From the NCBI RefSeq assembly GCF_036924515.1, contig NZ_JAZHRR010000001.1, positions 5,613,001 to 5,677,000 of the forward strand: a stretch of 64,000 bases of DNA, written 5' to 3'. Positions 25,415 to 34,745 of the stretch are shown here, piece by piece. How positions within the stretch are numbered: the stretch's first letter is position 1; every line of letters starts with the position of its first letter. The notes under the pieces are model-generated. The model worked only from the letters and a program-made list of their open reading frames with translations. It did not search any database and was not told where the DNA came from. A program made the translations under genes and the position numbers. Source of the DNA: Bradyrhizobium sp. AZCC 1610. GTDB taxonomy: Bacteria > Pseudomonadota > Alphaproteobacteria > Rhizobiales > Xanthobacteraceae.

Positions 25415-26061
25415 CTACACAGGTTTCGCCTTGACGTTCTCTTCCTGCCACGCAGCCCAGGTCGGCCGATCGATCTGAAACAGGTCGGTGGAGCGCGCAT
25501 ACCAGCCGCTTCCGTGCATGCGTGCGATCAGACGCAGCGCCTGGGTGTCGATGTGACAGCGCTCCTTGTCCAAAATGACAGCGTCATCGACATGGGCGCG
25601 GACCACGCGGCCAATGACGGCGGTCTGGCGCGGCCCCGTCACCAGCGAACTGAGGACCCGGCATTCGAACGATACCGGCGATTCCGCAATGCGCGGCGGG
25701 CGCACCGCGTTCGAGGCAGCTGGCGTCAATCCGGCGAGCTTTAGTTCGTCGATCTCGGGCGGCGCGTCGATGCAGGTGATGTTCATGGCCTCGACGTTGG
25801 CTTCGCCAACGAGGTTCACGACGAATTCCCCGGTATCGAGGATGTTCGCCGCCGTGTCCTTGAAGCGCTCCGAGCCTGCCAGAAGCCCGATCGCGACAGT
25901 GGGCGGCTCATGCCCCATCACGTTGAAGAAGCTGAAAGCGCGGCATTGATCACGCCGCTCGCGGAGAGCGTGGTGACCCAGGCGATCGGCCGCGGCGTCA
26001 CCGTGGCCGTCAGGATCTTGTAGCGGTTCTGCGCTTCCAGCGTCTCCATGTCGAAAATCAT
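25415..26061 (-). pseudogene. Flavin reductase-like (DIM6/NTAB) gene with a 1-base frameshift
   Basis: Read from ATG 26061 the sequence gives MIFDMETLEAQNRYK, then TPRPIAWVTTLSASGVINAA, and then hits TGA. One frame over, it continues FSFFNVMGHEPPTVAIG to a stop at 25415. Restoring one C near 25935-25942 (GCGCTTT to GCGCCTTT) gives the conserved NAAPFSFFNVMG of FMN-binding flavin reductases and a 215-residue protein of normal length. So the gene appears to carry a one-base deletion; a sequencing error is the alternative. Intact family members supply reduced flavin to monooxygenases or act as FMN-binding reductases. Confidence 0.85.
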
Positions 26062-26070
26062 GCCGGCCTC

Positions 26071-26982
26071 TCAGATCGCCACCACCGGGTGGCGCAGCCG
26101 GCCGATGCCCGCCACTTCCGCTTCCACCACGTCGCCCGGCCACAGCCATTCCTGCGGAGTTCGCCCGGCGCCGACGCCCTCGGGCGTCCCCGTCGCGATG
26201 ATGTCTCCCGGCTCGAGCGTCATCGCGGCCGAAATATCCGCGATCAGAAGCGGCACCTTGAACAGCATGTGGCGCGTGTTGGAACGCTGCTTCTCGACGC
26301 CGTTCACCGTCAGCCAGAGATCGAGCGCGTGCGGATCGGTGATTTCGTCTGATGTGACGATGCACGGCCCGAACGGCGCATAAGTGTCCTGTCCCTTGGA
26401 GTAGATCCATTGGCCGGCGCGGCGATTGTCGCGGGCGCTGATGTCGATCATCACGCTGTAACCGAACACGAAGCCGAGTGCTTCCGCCTCCGATACCCGC
26501 CGCGCGGTTCGCCCCATCACGACGGCAAGCTCGACTTCCCAGTCGAGTTGCTGCGTGATCGCCTTGTTGTGATGGATGGCCTCGTCCGGCCCGATCACGC
26601 TGGTCGGCGGTTTCGAGAAGATGATCGGCTGCTTGGGCAGGTCCTTTGCGGTATCGAGAGCACGGGACGATTCCGCGACGTGCTCGACATAATTGAGGCC
26701 GATGCCGAAGATGTTTTTGCGCGGACGCGGGATCGGCGCCAGCCCCCTGACATTCGCCAGCGGCAATGCGGCGCCAACGGGCCAGTTATCCTTGCCCTCG
26801 TTCAATATCTTCTTGAGGGCCGCCAGTGCCGGCGGTCCCAGATCAATGAAATCGAGCATCGATGAGGGAAGGGAAACCCCGGCATGCTGGCCGGCCTTCT
26901 CGACGTCCACGACCAGATCGTCGACAACAGCGCCAAGACGGGCAGCGGCCTCAACGGTGCCGCGATAGGTAACAAGACGCAC
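26071..26982 (-). CDS. Fumarylacetoacetate hydrolase-family protein
   Basis: 303 residues. GTG 26982 preceded by AGGAGAG is chosen. The core holds GIGLNYVEHVAES, the metal ligands DWEVELAVVMG, and GDIIATGTPEGVG near the C-terminus. The family cleaves carbon-carbon bonds of beta-diketones such as fumarylpyruvate. Directly upstream is a gentisate-dioxygenase-like gene, so ring-opened gentisate-type products are the likely substrate. Confidence 0.93.
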   Translation of the reverse strand: MRLVTYRGTVEAAARLGAVVDDLVVDVEKAGQHAGVSLPSSMLDFIDLGPPALAALKKILNEGKDNWPVGAALPLANVRGLAPIPRPRKNIFGIGLNYVEHVAESSRALDTAKDLPKQPIIFSKPPTSVIGPDEAIHHNKAITQQLDWEVELAVVMGRTARRVSEAEALGFVFGYSVMIDISARDNRRAGQWIYSKGQDTYAPFGPCIVTSDEITDPHALDLWLTVNGVEKQRSNTRHMLFKVPLLIADISAAMTLEPGDIIATGTPEGVGAGRTPQEWLWPGDVVEAEVAGIGRLRHPVVAI

Positions 26983-26992
26983 TGTTGCTCTC

Positions 26993-28120
26993 CTAGGATA
27001 CGAGGGGCTGCCGGCCGCCATTGTCGCCAAAGGCTTCCTCGCGGTAGAGCCCGAGCGCGTGCATGACCGGCAGGTCGTTGAAGGTGAAGAGGCAGGCGTC
27101 CTCGCTGGCGGAGGCGTTGACATGCTCATGCCAGGCCCAGGACGGAACACAGAAGATGTCGCGCTCCTTCCAGTCGAAGCGCTTGCCGTCGATGATCGAG
27201 TGGCCGCGCCCTTTCGCCACCTGATAGATGAAGCTGCCGGTGTGACGATGCGCGCGCGTACTCTCGCCCGGCCGCAGCATCTGCATCGACGCGCCGATCG
27301 TCTGCATCACCGGACCGCCGGTCACCGGATTGACGTAGTTCATGAGAACGCCGTCATATGGCGAGCCGTCGGTGGCCTTGGCGTAGCGCTGCAGCGCCTC
27401 GTAGGTCGGGCCCCACTCATATTTCAGCAGCGGCGAATAACCCTTGGACCATTCGGCGCCCGCCGGACGCAAGCCGGGATTGCCCCAGGTGTGCGTCATG
27501 TCGTCGACGGGATAGCCGACGCTCTGCTGCAGGTCGGGGTGAACGACGTAGAAGTTGGCTTCGAGCGTGTTGACCAGGGGAATGTCGAGCCCGTCCTGCC
27601 AGATGCAGGGCGCACCGTCGCTGGAGACGCCGTGTTCGTGCCAGGTGCCGTTCGGCGTCAGCACAAAATCGTTGGCGCCGAGTGTCATCTTGTGGCCGTC
27701 GACGATGGTGTAGGCGCCCTCGCCTTCCATGATGAAGCGAAGGGCGGAAGCCGAATGGGCGTGGGCGGATGCGACCTCGCCCGGATGCATGACCTGCAGG
27801 CCAGAATAGAGCCAGCCGACCGCCGCGGCATGCTCACGGCGGCCGGGATTGTTCAGATAGATGACGCGCCGCCCGGCCTTCTCCGGCGACACCAGTTCGA
27901 CGGAGCGCAACACATGCGCGCGGAGGTCCTCATAGCGCCACAACACCGGAACGGAAGACGATTTGGGCTGCCAGGGCTCGATCTTGTTCGCGACCGTCCA
28001 GAGCGCGCCGGCCTCCAGCCTTTCGAGTTGGTCGTAATAGGCGAGCAACTCAGGCGTGTCCTCGACATTGGCCCGTCCGGCCACGTCTTCCCGGTGGTTC
28101 TCACGAGCTTTCGTTGCCAT
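26993..28120 (-). CDS. Gentisate 1,2-dioxygenase-like bicupin
   Basis: 375 residues. Two cupin domains: the first with SAHAHSASALRFIMEGEGAY and WHEHG, the second with RAHRHTGSFIYQVAKGRGH and WAWHEH. The first holds the Fe-binding histidines of gentisate/salicylate-type ring-cleaving dioxygenases. Gentisate, 5-hydroxyanthranilate or a related ring could be the substrate; the sequence alone does not tell. It is followed after 10 bp by the FAH gene, matching the cleavage-then-hydrolysis order. Confidence 0.92.
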   Translation of the reverse strand: MATKARENHREDVAGRANVEDTPELLAYYDQLERLEAGALWTVANKIEPWQPKSSSVPVLWRYEDLRAHVLRSVELVSPEKAGRRVIYLNNPGRREHAAAVGWLYSGLQVMHPGEVASAHAHSASALRFIMEGEGAYTIVDGHKMTLGANDFVLTPNGTWHEHGVSSDGAPCIWQDGLDIPLVNTLEANFYVVHPDLQQSVGYPVDDMTHTWGNPGLRPAGAEWSKGYSPLLKYEWGPTYEALQRYAKATDGSPYDGVLMNYVNPVTGGPVMQTIGASMQMLRPGESTRAHRHTGSFIYQVAKGRGHSIIDGKRFDWKERDIFCVPSWAWHEHVNASASEDACLFTFNDLPVMHALGLYREEAFGDNGGRQPLVS

Positions 28121-28162
28121 GTCGCTCTCCTGTGAGTTGGCGCCGTGTCCGGCGTCGCGTTG

Positions 28163-28567
28163 TCAGTCCATCTGGTCGGGTATCATTGCGATCGCCTGGA
28201 TTTCGACCTTGGCGCGATCCTCGATCAGCCCGGATACCTGCAGCGCCGTCATGGCCGGAAAGCGCCGGCCCATGACGCCGCGATAGGCCACGCCGATCTC
28301 CTTCAGGCGCGCCGAGTATTCCTTGCGGTCGAGCAGGAACCAGGTCATCGACACGATATGCTCCGGCCCGGCGCCGCCGGCACGCACCACCGCATCGACG
28401 TTCTTCAAGGTCTGGCCGATCTGATCCACCAGATCATCCGACTCGAACTTGCATTGTTCGTTCCAGCCGATCTGGCCTGCGACGAAGATCATCTTGCCGC
28501 GGGCGGCGATGCCGTTCGCGTAACCGCTCGGCTTGGCCCAACCGGGCGGCTGCAAAGACTCGAACAT
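28163..28567 (-). CDS. RidA-family protein (YER057c/UK114)
   Basis: 134 residues, family length. AAGxxFVAGQIGWN-like strand (KMIFVAGQIGWNEQ), QIGQTLKNVDAVVRAGGA and VSGLIEDRAKVEIQAIAM match RidA proteins. Canonical members hydrolyse reactive enamines/imines; catabolic-cluster members often act on pathway-specific imines. The typical Arg before the terminal acid (xxARxxVExxxxA) reads DRAKVEIQA, so the Arg/Ala spacing is not diagnostic. An imine-type intermediate would fit an indole/anthranilate pathway. Confidence 0.9.
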   Translation of the reverse strand: MFESLQPPGWAKPSGYANGIAARGKMIFVAGQIGWNEQCKFESDDLVDQIGQTLKNVDAVVRAGGAGPEHIVSMTWFLLDRKEYSARLKEIGVAYRGVMGRRFPAMTALQVSGLIEDRAKVEIQAIAMIPDQMD

Positions 28568-28608
28568 TTCTCACTCCCGTAGCAGGACGCGACTGGACGC
28601 CTGCGCGG

Positions 28609-29784
28609 CTAAGCCACCTTCAGGACATCGCGTCCGATAATGAGTTTCTGAACTTCGGTTGCGCCTTCATAGATGCGCAACGCGCGTATCTCGCGGTAGA
28701 GCTGCTCGACGATTTCGCCCGAACGGACCCCTCGGCCGCCGAACATCTGCACGGCACGGTCGATCACCGTCTGCGCGGTCTCGGTAGCGACCATCTTCGC
28801 CATGGCGGCTTCGCGCGTCGTGGCAGCTTTCTGCACGTCGCGCCGCCAGGCGGCGCGATAGGTGAGGAGCGCACTGGCATCGACGCCCGCGGCCATGTCG
28901 CCGAGGGCTGCCTGCGTCAATTGCTGGTCGCCCAGTACGCCGCCGAACATCCGCCGTGACAGCGCGTGCACTGTTGCCTCATCCAGCGCGCGGCGGGCAA
29001 AACCAAGTGCTGCGGCTGCGACCGACGCGCGGAAGATATCGAGCGTGCGCATCGCGATCTTGAAACCTTCGCCCGGCGTGCCCAACAACCGCGCCGCAGG
29101 AATCCGGCAAGCGTCGAACCGCAGCGTGGCCAGCGGATGCGGCGCCATCACGTCGATGCGGTCGGCAATCGAGAAACCAGAATCGTCCGGAAGCACCACA
29201 AAGGCCGAAATGCCCCGCGCGCCCGGCGCCTCGCCCGTTCGCGCAAACAACGTATAGACGTCGGCGATGCCGCCGTTGGAAATCCACGTCTTCTCGCCAT
29301 CCAGAATATAATGATCGCCCTCGCGCCGGGCGCTGCAGGCCATGGCGGCAACGTCGGAGCCGGCTTCCTTCTCCGACAGCGCAAAGGCGGCGACCCACTC
29401 GCCACGCCGCGCCTTCGGCAGCACCAGCGCGCGCATTTCAGGCGAACCGGCAATCGCCACCGCACCGGTGCCAAGTCCCTGCATCGCAAAGGCGAAGTCG
29501 GCGAGCCCGCTGTGCCAGGCCAGCGACTCGCGAGCCAGACAAATCAGCCGGGAATCGATCACCGCATCCGGCCGATCGCCCGCGACGGACGCCTCCAGCA
29601 ATCCCGCAGCCCCAAGTCTGCGAACCAGCGAACGGCAAATCTCGTCGACGTCACCGCCATGTGTATCGCCAAGACCGGCTGCAAACGCATCGAGCGCCGC
29701 AGCGTAATCGCGGTGGCGGGAATCGAAGAACGGCCACGCGAGATGTTCGCGGGACGGCCCGCGCAATTGCGAAACCGGGGTCAT
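28609..29784 (-). CDS. Acyl-CoA dehydrogenase
   Basis: 391 residues from ATG 29784 (GGGAG upstream). FAD-dependent fold: FALSEKEAGSDVAAMACSARREGDHY is the FAD/substrate loop, TWISNGGIADVY follows, and the C-terminal domain ends with QMFGGRGVRSGEIVEQLYREIRALRIYEGATEVQ, containing the usual catalytic-Glu region (YEGATE). First gene of the minus-strand operon 29784-23326. Operator-like site 4 lies 60 bp upstream. Confidence 0.94.
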   Translation of the reverse strand: MTPVSQLRGPSREHLAWPFFDSRHRDYAAALDAFAAGLGDTHGGDVDEICRSLVRRLGAAGLLEASVAGDRPDAVIDSRLICLARESLAWHSGLADFAFAMQGLGTGAVAIAGSPEMRALVLPKARRGEWVAAFALSEKEAGSDVAAMACSARREGDHYILDGEKTWISNGGIADVYTLFARTGEAPGARGISAFVVLPDDSGFSIADRIDVMAPHPLATLRFDACRIPAARLLGTPGEGFKIAMRTLDIFRASVAAAALGFARRALDEATVHALSRRMFGGVLGDQQLTQAALGDMAAGVDASALLTYRAAWRRDVQKAATTREAAMAKMVATETAQTVIDRAVQMFGGRGVRSGEIVEQLYREIRALRIYEGATEVQKLIIGRDVLKVA

Positions 29785-29844
29785 GTCAGTCTCCCGCAAG
29801 GGCCGCCTTAGCGTGCGCCACCAGGCGCGACGCGCCCCAATAAT

Positions 29845-29862
29845 GTTTCATGGCTAAAATAT
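29845..29862. promoter_or_regulatory. Putative MarR operator, site 4
   Basis: GTTTCATGGCTAAAATAT, closely matching site 5 (GTTTSATGKCTAAAAT consensus). It lies in the divergent promoter region about 60 bp from the acyl-CoA dehydrogenase start. Confidence 0.5.
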
Positions 29863-30000
29863 CCTGTCAAGCGAGCCGATCCGGCGCCGAAGCCGGCCGG
29901 CTGTGCATGAAGCTCACGAAATAGGCTGCAAAACTGCACCTAAATCCGCGCAGGGTGTTTTGCCATGCGTAACCCCGCAAGTCCGATTGACATCATTTTT

Positions 30001-30019
30001 GTTTGATGTCTAAAATTAT
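30001..30019. promoter_or_regulatory. Putative MarR operator, site 5
   Basis: GTTTGATGTCTAAAATTAT, same orientation as site 4 and 156 bp from it. It sits about 45-60 bp upstream of the IorA-like start, where it would overlap a promoter. The half-site TTTAG-CAT-AAAC (reverse strand) is related to sites 1-3. Confidence 0.5.
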
Positions 30020-30062
30020 ATTCGGTCATCCGGAGTTCCCCCGCAAGGCCGAGGAGGCGAGC

Positions 30063-32225
30063 ATGGCAGAACGCTCTTTCGCGCGCGAGGTGGAAGACCT
30101 GAAGCTCGGCGCCGGCCAGGAATTTCGCGGCGAAGGCATCCTCGCGATCACCAAGGCATTGCTCGAATGCGGCGTCAGCTATGTCGCCGGCTACCAGGGC
30201 GCGCCGATCTCGCATCTGATGGACGTACTGTCGGATGCGCAGGATATCCTTTCCGACCTCGGCGTGCATTTCGAATCAAGCGCCAGCGAGGCAACCGCGG
30301 CGGCGACGCTTGCGGCTTCCGTGATGTACCCGATCCGCGGCGCGGTCACCTTCAAGGCGCCGGTCGGCATCAACGTCGCGTCCGACGCGCTCGCCAACCT
30401 GTCCTCGGGCGGTGTGACCGGCGGCGCGCTCGTCATTATCGGCGAGGATTACGGCGAAGGCTCCTCCATTATGCAGGAGCGATCGCACGCGTTTGCGATG
30501 AAGTCGCAGCTTTGGCTGGTCGATCCGCGGCCCAACGTGGCGTCGATCGTCAAGGCCGTGCACGATTCCTTCGAGCTATCCGAGGCGTCGAATACGCCTG
30601 TGATGCTGGAGGTTCGGATTCGCGCCTGCCATGTCCATGGCCGCTTCGCCACCCGCGACAATGTCCGCCCCACCTTTCCACTTGCCCGCGCGCTCGAACA
30701 GCCGTCGCGCGACACCAACCGCATCGTGCTGCCACCGGCCTCGTTCCTGCACGAGAAGGAAAAGATCGAGCAGCGCTGGCCGGCGGCGGTCGAATTCATC
30801 CACGCGCGCGGCATGAACGAGACGTTCGACGGCGATATCGACGATATCGGCATCATCATGCAGGGCGGCATGTATAACGGCGTCATCACCGCGCTGCGCG
30901 AGGCCGGCCTTGCCGATATCTGGGGCGAGACGCGGGTGCCGCTCTATGTGATGAACGTGACCTACCCGATCGTCGACCGCGAGGTGATCGACTTCTGCCA
31001 GTCTAAGAAGGCGGTTCTGATGGTCGAGGAGGGACAGCCCGAATTCATCGAACAGACGCTGCACAAGATCCTGCGCAACGCCGACATTCCGGCCAAGCTG
31101 CACGGCAAGGACCTGCTCCCGATGGCCGGCGAATACACCGCGCAGGTCATGGGCGAAGCGATCGGCGCCTTCATCCGCCGCTGGCGAGCGGACGTGCTTC
31201 CCGATGCCGCGCGCGCGCCGAACATCGACCGCGTCGAGGTCGATGACAAGATCCGTGCATTGGCCGACGTGGTGCCGCCGCGGCCGCCGGGCTTCTGCAC
31301 CGGCTGTCCGGAGCGGCCGATCTTTTCCGCGATGAAGCTCGTGGAGAAGGAGCTCGGCCCGCATCACATCGCCGCCGATATCGGCTGCCATTTGTTCTCG
31401 ATCCTGCCGCCGTTCAATATCGGCGCCACCACCATGGGTTACGGGCTCGGCCCGGCGTCGGCCTCGGCCTTCAACGTTCCGGCGAGCAAGCGCTCGATCT
31501 CGATGATGGGCGACGGCGGCTTCTGGCACAACGGGCTGACCAGCGGCGTCGGCAACGCCGTCTTCAACCAGCACGACGGCGTGATCGTCGTGGTCGACAA
31601 TTATTATTCCGCCGCGACCGGCGGCCAGGACATCCCCTCTTCTCGCGCCGACAACCGTTCGCGCTCGACCAAGCATCCGATCGTCGAGGCGGTGAAGGGC
31701 GTCGGCGCCAAATGGGTGCGCCAGATCGACCGCACCTACGACGCCACGCGCATGCGCGACACGCTGCGCGAGGCGCTGACGACGGAGGAAAAGGGCCCGA
31801 AGATCATCGTCGCCTCGTCGGAGTGCATGCTGAACAAGCAGCGGCGGGTGAAGCCGCAGGTCGCGGCCGCCGCCAAGCGCGGAGAACGCATCGTGCGCGA
31901 GCGCTTCGGTGTCGACGAGGACGTCTGTTCCGGCGACCATGCCTGTATCCGCCTGTCGGGCTGCCCGTCGCTATCGGTGAAGCCGACCAGCGATCCCCTG
32001 AAGGACAATCCGGTCGCCGCCGTCGACAATACCTGCGTCGGCTGCGGCCATTGCGGCGAGGTCGCGGACGCCGCCGTCTTGTGTCCTTCCTTCTATCGCG
32101 CCGACGTCGTTTCCAATCCGACCGCGTTCGAAACGCGGCTCGACCGCATCTGGCGACGGCTGATCGGCACGTTGCAGCACTGGCGAGCGGGACGGCGGAT
32201 CATGTTCCAACAGGAGGCGGTATGA
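30063..32225 (+). CDS. Indolepyruvate ferredoxin oxidoreductase alpha-like subunit (IorA-like)
   Basis: 720 residues from ATG 30063 with GAGGAGG upstream (a weaker start exists at 30003). N-terminal 2-oxoacid:ferredoxin oxidoreductase domain (GVSYVAGYQGAPISHLMDVL), then the thiamine-diphosphate domain with MGDGGFWHNG near residue 481 and VVVDNYYSAATGG, then a ferredoxin-like C-terminus with CSGDHACIRLSGCPS (near 621) and CVGCGHCGEVADAAVLCPS (near 657). It oxidises aryl-2-oxoacids to acyl-CoA with ferredoxin as acceptor. Being first in the dioxygenase operon suggests a role in the auxin/indole pathway, but the exact step is unclear. Confidence 0.92.
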   Translation: MAERSFAREVEDLKLGAGQEFRGEGILAITKALLECGVSYVAGYQGAPISHLMDVLSDAQDILSDLGVHFESSASEATAAATLAASVMYPIRGAVTFKAPVGINVASDALANLSSGGVTGGALVIIGEDYGEGSSIMQERSHAFAMKSQLWLVDPRPNVASIVKAVHDSFELSEASNTPVMLEVRIRACHVHGRFATRDNVRPTFPLARALEQPSRDTNRIVLPPASFLHEKEKIEQRWPAAVEFIHARGMNETFDGDIDDIGIIMQGGMYNGVITALREAGLADIWGETRVPLYVMNVTYPIVDREVIDFCQSKKAVLMVEEGQPEFIEQTLHKILRNADIPAKLHGKDLLPMAGEYTAQVMGEAIGAFIRRWRADVLPDAARAPNIDRVEVDDKIRALADVVPPRPPGFCTGCPERPIFSAMKLVEKELGPHHIAADIGCHLFSILPPFNIGATTMGYGLGPASASAFNVPASKRSISMMGDGGFWHNGLTSGVGNAVFNQHDGVIVVVDNYYSAATGGQDIPSSRADNRSRSTKHPIVEAVKGVGAKWVRQIDRTYDATRMRDTLREALTTEEKGPKIIVASSECMLNKQRRVKPQVAAAAKRGERIVRERFGVDEDVCSGDHACIRLSGCPSLSVKPTSDPLKDNPVAAVDNTCVGCGHCGEVADAAVLCPSFYRADVVSNPTAFETRLDRIWRRLIGTLQHWRAGRRIMFQQEAV

Positions 32226-33766
32226 ACGTCTCCATAGCCCCTTCCTCCATCGCGCTCAGTCAGGCCCGCCCCATCACCGTCGCGGTGCTGGCGATGGGCG
32301 GCCAGGGCGGCGGCGTGCTGGTCGACTGGATCGTGGCGCTGGCCGAGCGGCGCGGCTGGTTCGCGCAATCAACCTCGGTGCCCGGCGTCGCCCAGCGCAC
32401 CGGCGCCACGATCTATTACATCGAGATGATCGCACCCGACGCGAGCAAGCCGGAGCGTTACCCGGTGCTGTCGCTGATGCCGGCGCCGGGCAAGGTCGAC
32501 ATCGTGATTGGCGCCGAATTGATGGAGGCGGGCCGTGCCATTTTGCGCGGGCTGGTCTCGCCCGACCGCACGCTTTTGATCGGCTCCTCGCACCGCTCGT
32601 TGGCCGTGATCGAGAAGACCGCGCCCGGCGACGGCACCGCCGACGCGGCGCAGGTCTACGAGGCGGCCAATGTCGCGGCCAACCGATTCATCGCGTTCGA
32701 CATGGCCGAGATCGCCGACGCCACCGGCAGCGTGGTTTCCTCGGTGCTGTTCGGTGCGCTCGCGGGCTCCGGCGCCCTGCCCTTCACGACGGAGAATTTT
32801 GAAGCCACGATCCGCGCCGCCGGCGTCGGCGTCGATGCCAGCCTGCGCGCCTTCACCGCCGGCCGCGAGCGGGCGGAGGCTACGCTCAAGCAGGATCCGA
32901 AGATCAAGCCCGCAGCAAAACCATCGCTCGCCAAACGTTTTCCGCGCCTCGAGCCGATTGGCCACGCCAGCTATGACGCGCTTGTCGCGCGGGCGCGGCA
33001 ATTGCCGGCAGAGCTGCACGGCATCGTCGCGGCCGGCTTGCAACGCGTCGTCGATTATCAGGACGTCGCCTATGGCAGCGAATATCTCGACCGGCTGGAA
33101 GCGATGCCGCGCGACGCGATCGGCCTGATGCAGGCTTTTGCGAAGTATCTCGCGGTCGCGATGGCCTATGACGACGTCATCCGCGTAGCGGATCTCAAGA
33201 CGCGCGCGGGACGATTCGACCGGGTGCGCCGCGAGGCGCGGGCCGGCGATGACCAAATCCTCGGGATCACTGAATTCTTCCATCCAAGGATCGAGGAAAT
33301 GGCAGGGCTCTTGCCACCGCGGCTCGGTGAAAAGGTCGAGCGCAGCGAACGGCTCGCCCGGCTCGTTGATCGTGGACGAAAATTGCGCACCACCGCGCCG
33401 TCGGCGTTCCTGATGCTGTACTGCGTGGCGGGCCTGCGGCGATTCCGCCGCCGCACGCTGCGGCATGTCCGCGAGATGCGCCATCTCGATCAATGGGCGC
33501 TACGCATCAGGAAATTCGCCGCTGACGATCCCGCGCTCGCGACCGCCGCGTGCGAGGCCCGCCGTCTCGTCGCCGGCTACTCGGACACGCATTCGCGCGG
33601 CGAATCGAAGTTCGACAAGGTCATGCTTGCGTCCGAGCGCCTGGCCGGCCGGCCCGATGCTGCTGAATGGGTGCAGCGGTTGATCAAGGTGGCGCTGAAG
33701 GACGCCGACGGCACTGAGCTCGACGGCGCGTTGCGCACGGTCGAGACACTGTTCGAGGACGCCTGA
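32222..33766 (+). CDS. Indolepyruvate ferredoxin oxidoreductase beta-like subunit, extended (IorB-like)
   Basis: 514 residues; start overlaps the IorA-like stop (ATGA). The first ~200 residues are the gamma/beta-type domain of 2-oxoacid oxidoreductases (VLAMGGQGGGVLVDWIVALAE, then STSVPGVAQRTGATIYYIE). The C-terminal ~300 residues are helical and found in long IorB homologues (DUF6537-like region); they are absent in archaeal IorB. It forms a complex with the preceding subunit. Confidence 0.9.
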   Translation: MNVSIAPSSIALSQARPITVAVLAMGGQGGGVLVDWIVALAERRGWFAQSTSVPGVAQRTGATIYYIEMIAPDASKPERYPVLSLMPAPGKVDIVIGAELMEAGRAILRGLVSPDRTLLIGSSHRSLAVIEKTAPGDGTADAAQVYEAANVAANRFIAFDMAEIADATGSVVSSVLFGALAGSGALPFTTENFEATIRAAGVGVDASLRAFTAGRERAEATLKQDPKIKPAAKPSLAKRFPRLEPIGHASYDALVARARQLPAELHGIVAAGLQRVVDYQDVAYGSEYLDRLEAMPRDAIGLMQAFAKYLAVAMAYDDVIRVADLKTRAGRFDRVRREARAGDDQILGITEFFHPRIEEMAGLLPPRLGEKVERSERLARLVDRGRKLRTTAPSAFLMLYCVAGLRRFRRRTLRHVREMRHLDQWALRIRKFAADDPALATAACEARRLVAGYSDTHSRGESKFDKVMLASERLAGRPDAAEWVQRLIKVALKDADGTELDGALRTVETLFEDA

Positions 33767-33768
33767 GG

Positions 33769-34734
33769 ATGGATCAATTCGAGGTCGTGGTGTCGAAGGC
33801 CGAGGCGCTCACGCCGCGCATTCGCGAGTTTGTGCTTGCGCGCGCCAACGGCGCCCCGGTGCCGGGCTGGGCCGCCGGCGCCCATATCGACGTGCATCTG
33901 CCCGATGTCGGCCGGCGCTCCTATTCGCTGATCGAGACGGGTTCGCCGCGCGCAGCGGCCGAACATCCCGCCGCCTATCGCATCGCCGTGCTGCAGGAAA
34001 GCAAGAGCCACGGCGGCTCGACCTATATGCATGGTCTCAAGACCGGCGATCGCCTGACGATCTCACCGCCGGCGAATAATTTTCCGCTCGGCGCGGGCGC
34101 CGGCGAAGTCGCACTCGTCGCAGGCGGCATCGGCGTGACGCCGCTGCTTACGATGGCCTGCGAATTGAGCGCGGCAAAGCGGCCGTTTTCCTTCTACTAC
34201 GCCGGCCGCAGCCGCAGCGAACTCCCTTTTCTCGGCGACATCGAGCGGCTGACCAGCGCAAGCGCTGCCATCCACGCCGACGACGAGACCGGTCACTTCT
34301 TCGACATCGAGGGCCTGATGACGCGGCTCGCGCCGGACGTGCCGCTTTACCTCTGCGGGCCGCTACCGATGATCGAAGCTGCCATCGCGCTGGCGAAGCG
34401 GATGAACTGGCCGCAGGGGCGCCTGCATTTCGAAATCTTCAGCGCACCCGAAGAGAAATCCGGCGACGCCAGTTTTGAGGTCGAACTCAAGGGCAGCGGA
34501 CGCGTCTATGAGATTCCTGCCGGCAAAACCATCCTCGATGTACTGCTCGAGGCCGGCGAAGACCCGATACATGACTGCAAGCGCGGCGATTGCGGCATCT
34601 GCCAGACCCCTGTCATCGAGGGCATCCCCGATCATCGCGACTACATCTTGAACGAAAGCGAGAAGGCGTCGAACAAGGTGATGCAGATCTGTGTTTCGCG
34701 CGCGAAAACCAAGAGACTCGTGCTCGACCTGTGA
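33769..34734 (+). CDS. Phthalate dioxygenase reductase-family oxidoreductase (candidate IadC)
   Basis: 321 residues. Flavin domain with RRSYSLIETG (residues ~45-54), NAD-binding GGIGVTPLLTMA (around 119-130) and a C-terminal plant-type 2Fe-2S ferredoxin with CKRGDCGICQTP (around 270-281) plus a final Cys in MQICVSRA. It passes electrons from NAD(P)H to the Rieske dioxygenase whose genes follow. In iad-type loci the corresponding reductase is called IadC; assignment is by gene context. Confidence 0.93.
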   Translation: MDQFEVVVSKAEALTPRIREFVLARANGAPVPGWAAGAHIDVHLPDVGRRSYSLIETGSPRAAAEHPAAYRIAVLQESKSHGGSTYMHGLKTGDRLTISPPANNFPLGAGAGEVALVAGGIGVTPLLTMACELSAAKRPFSFYYAGRSRSELPFLGDIERLTSASAAIHADDETGHFFDIEGLMTRLAPDVPLYLCGPLPMIEAAIALAKRMNWPQGRLHFEIFSAPEEKSGDASFEVELKGSGRVYEIPAGKTILDVLLEAGEDPIHDCKRGDCGICQTPVIEGIPDHRDYILNESEKASNKVMQICVSRAKTKRLVLDL

Positions 34735-34745
34735 TGGAGGAACGC

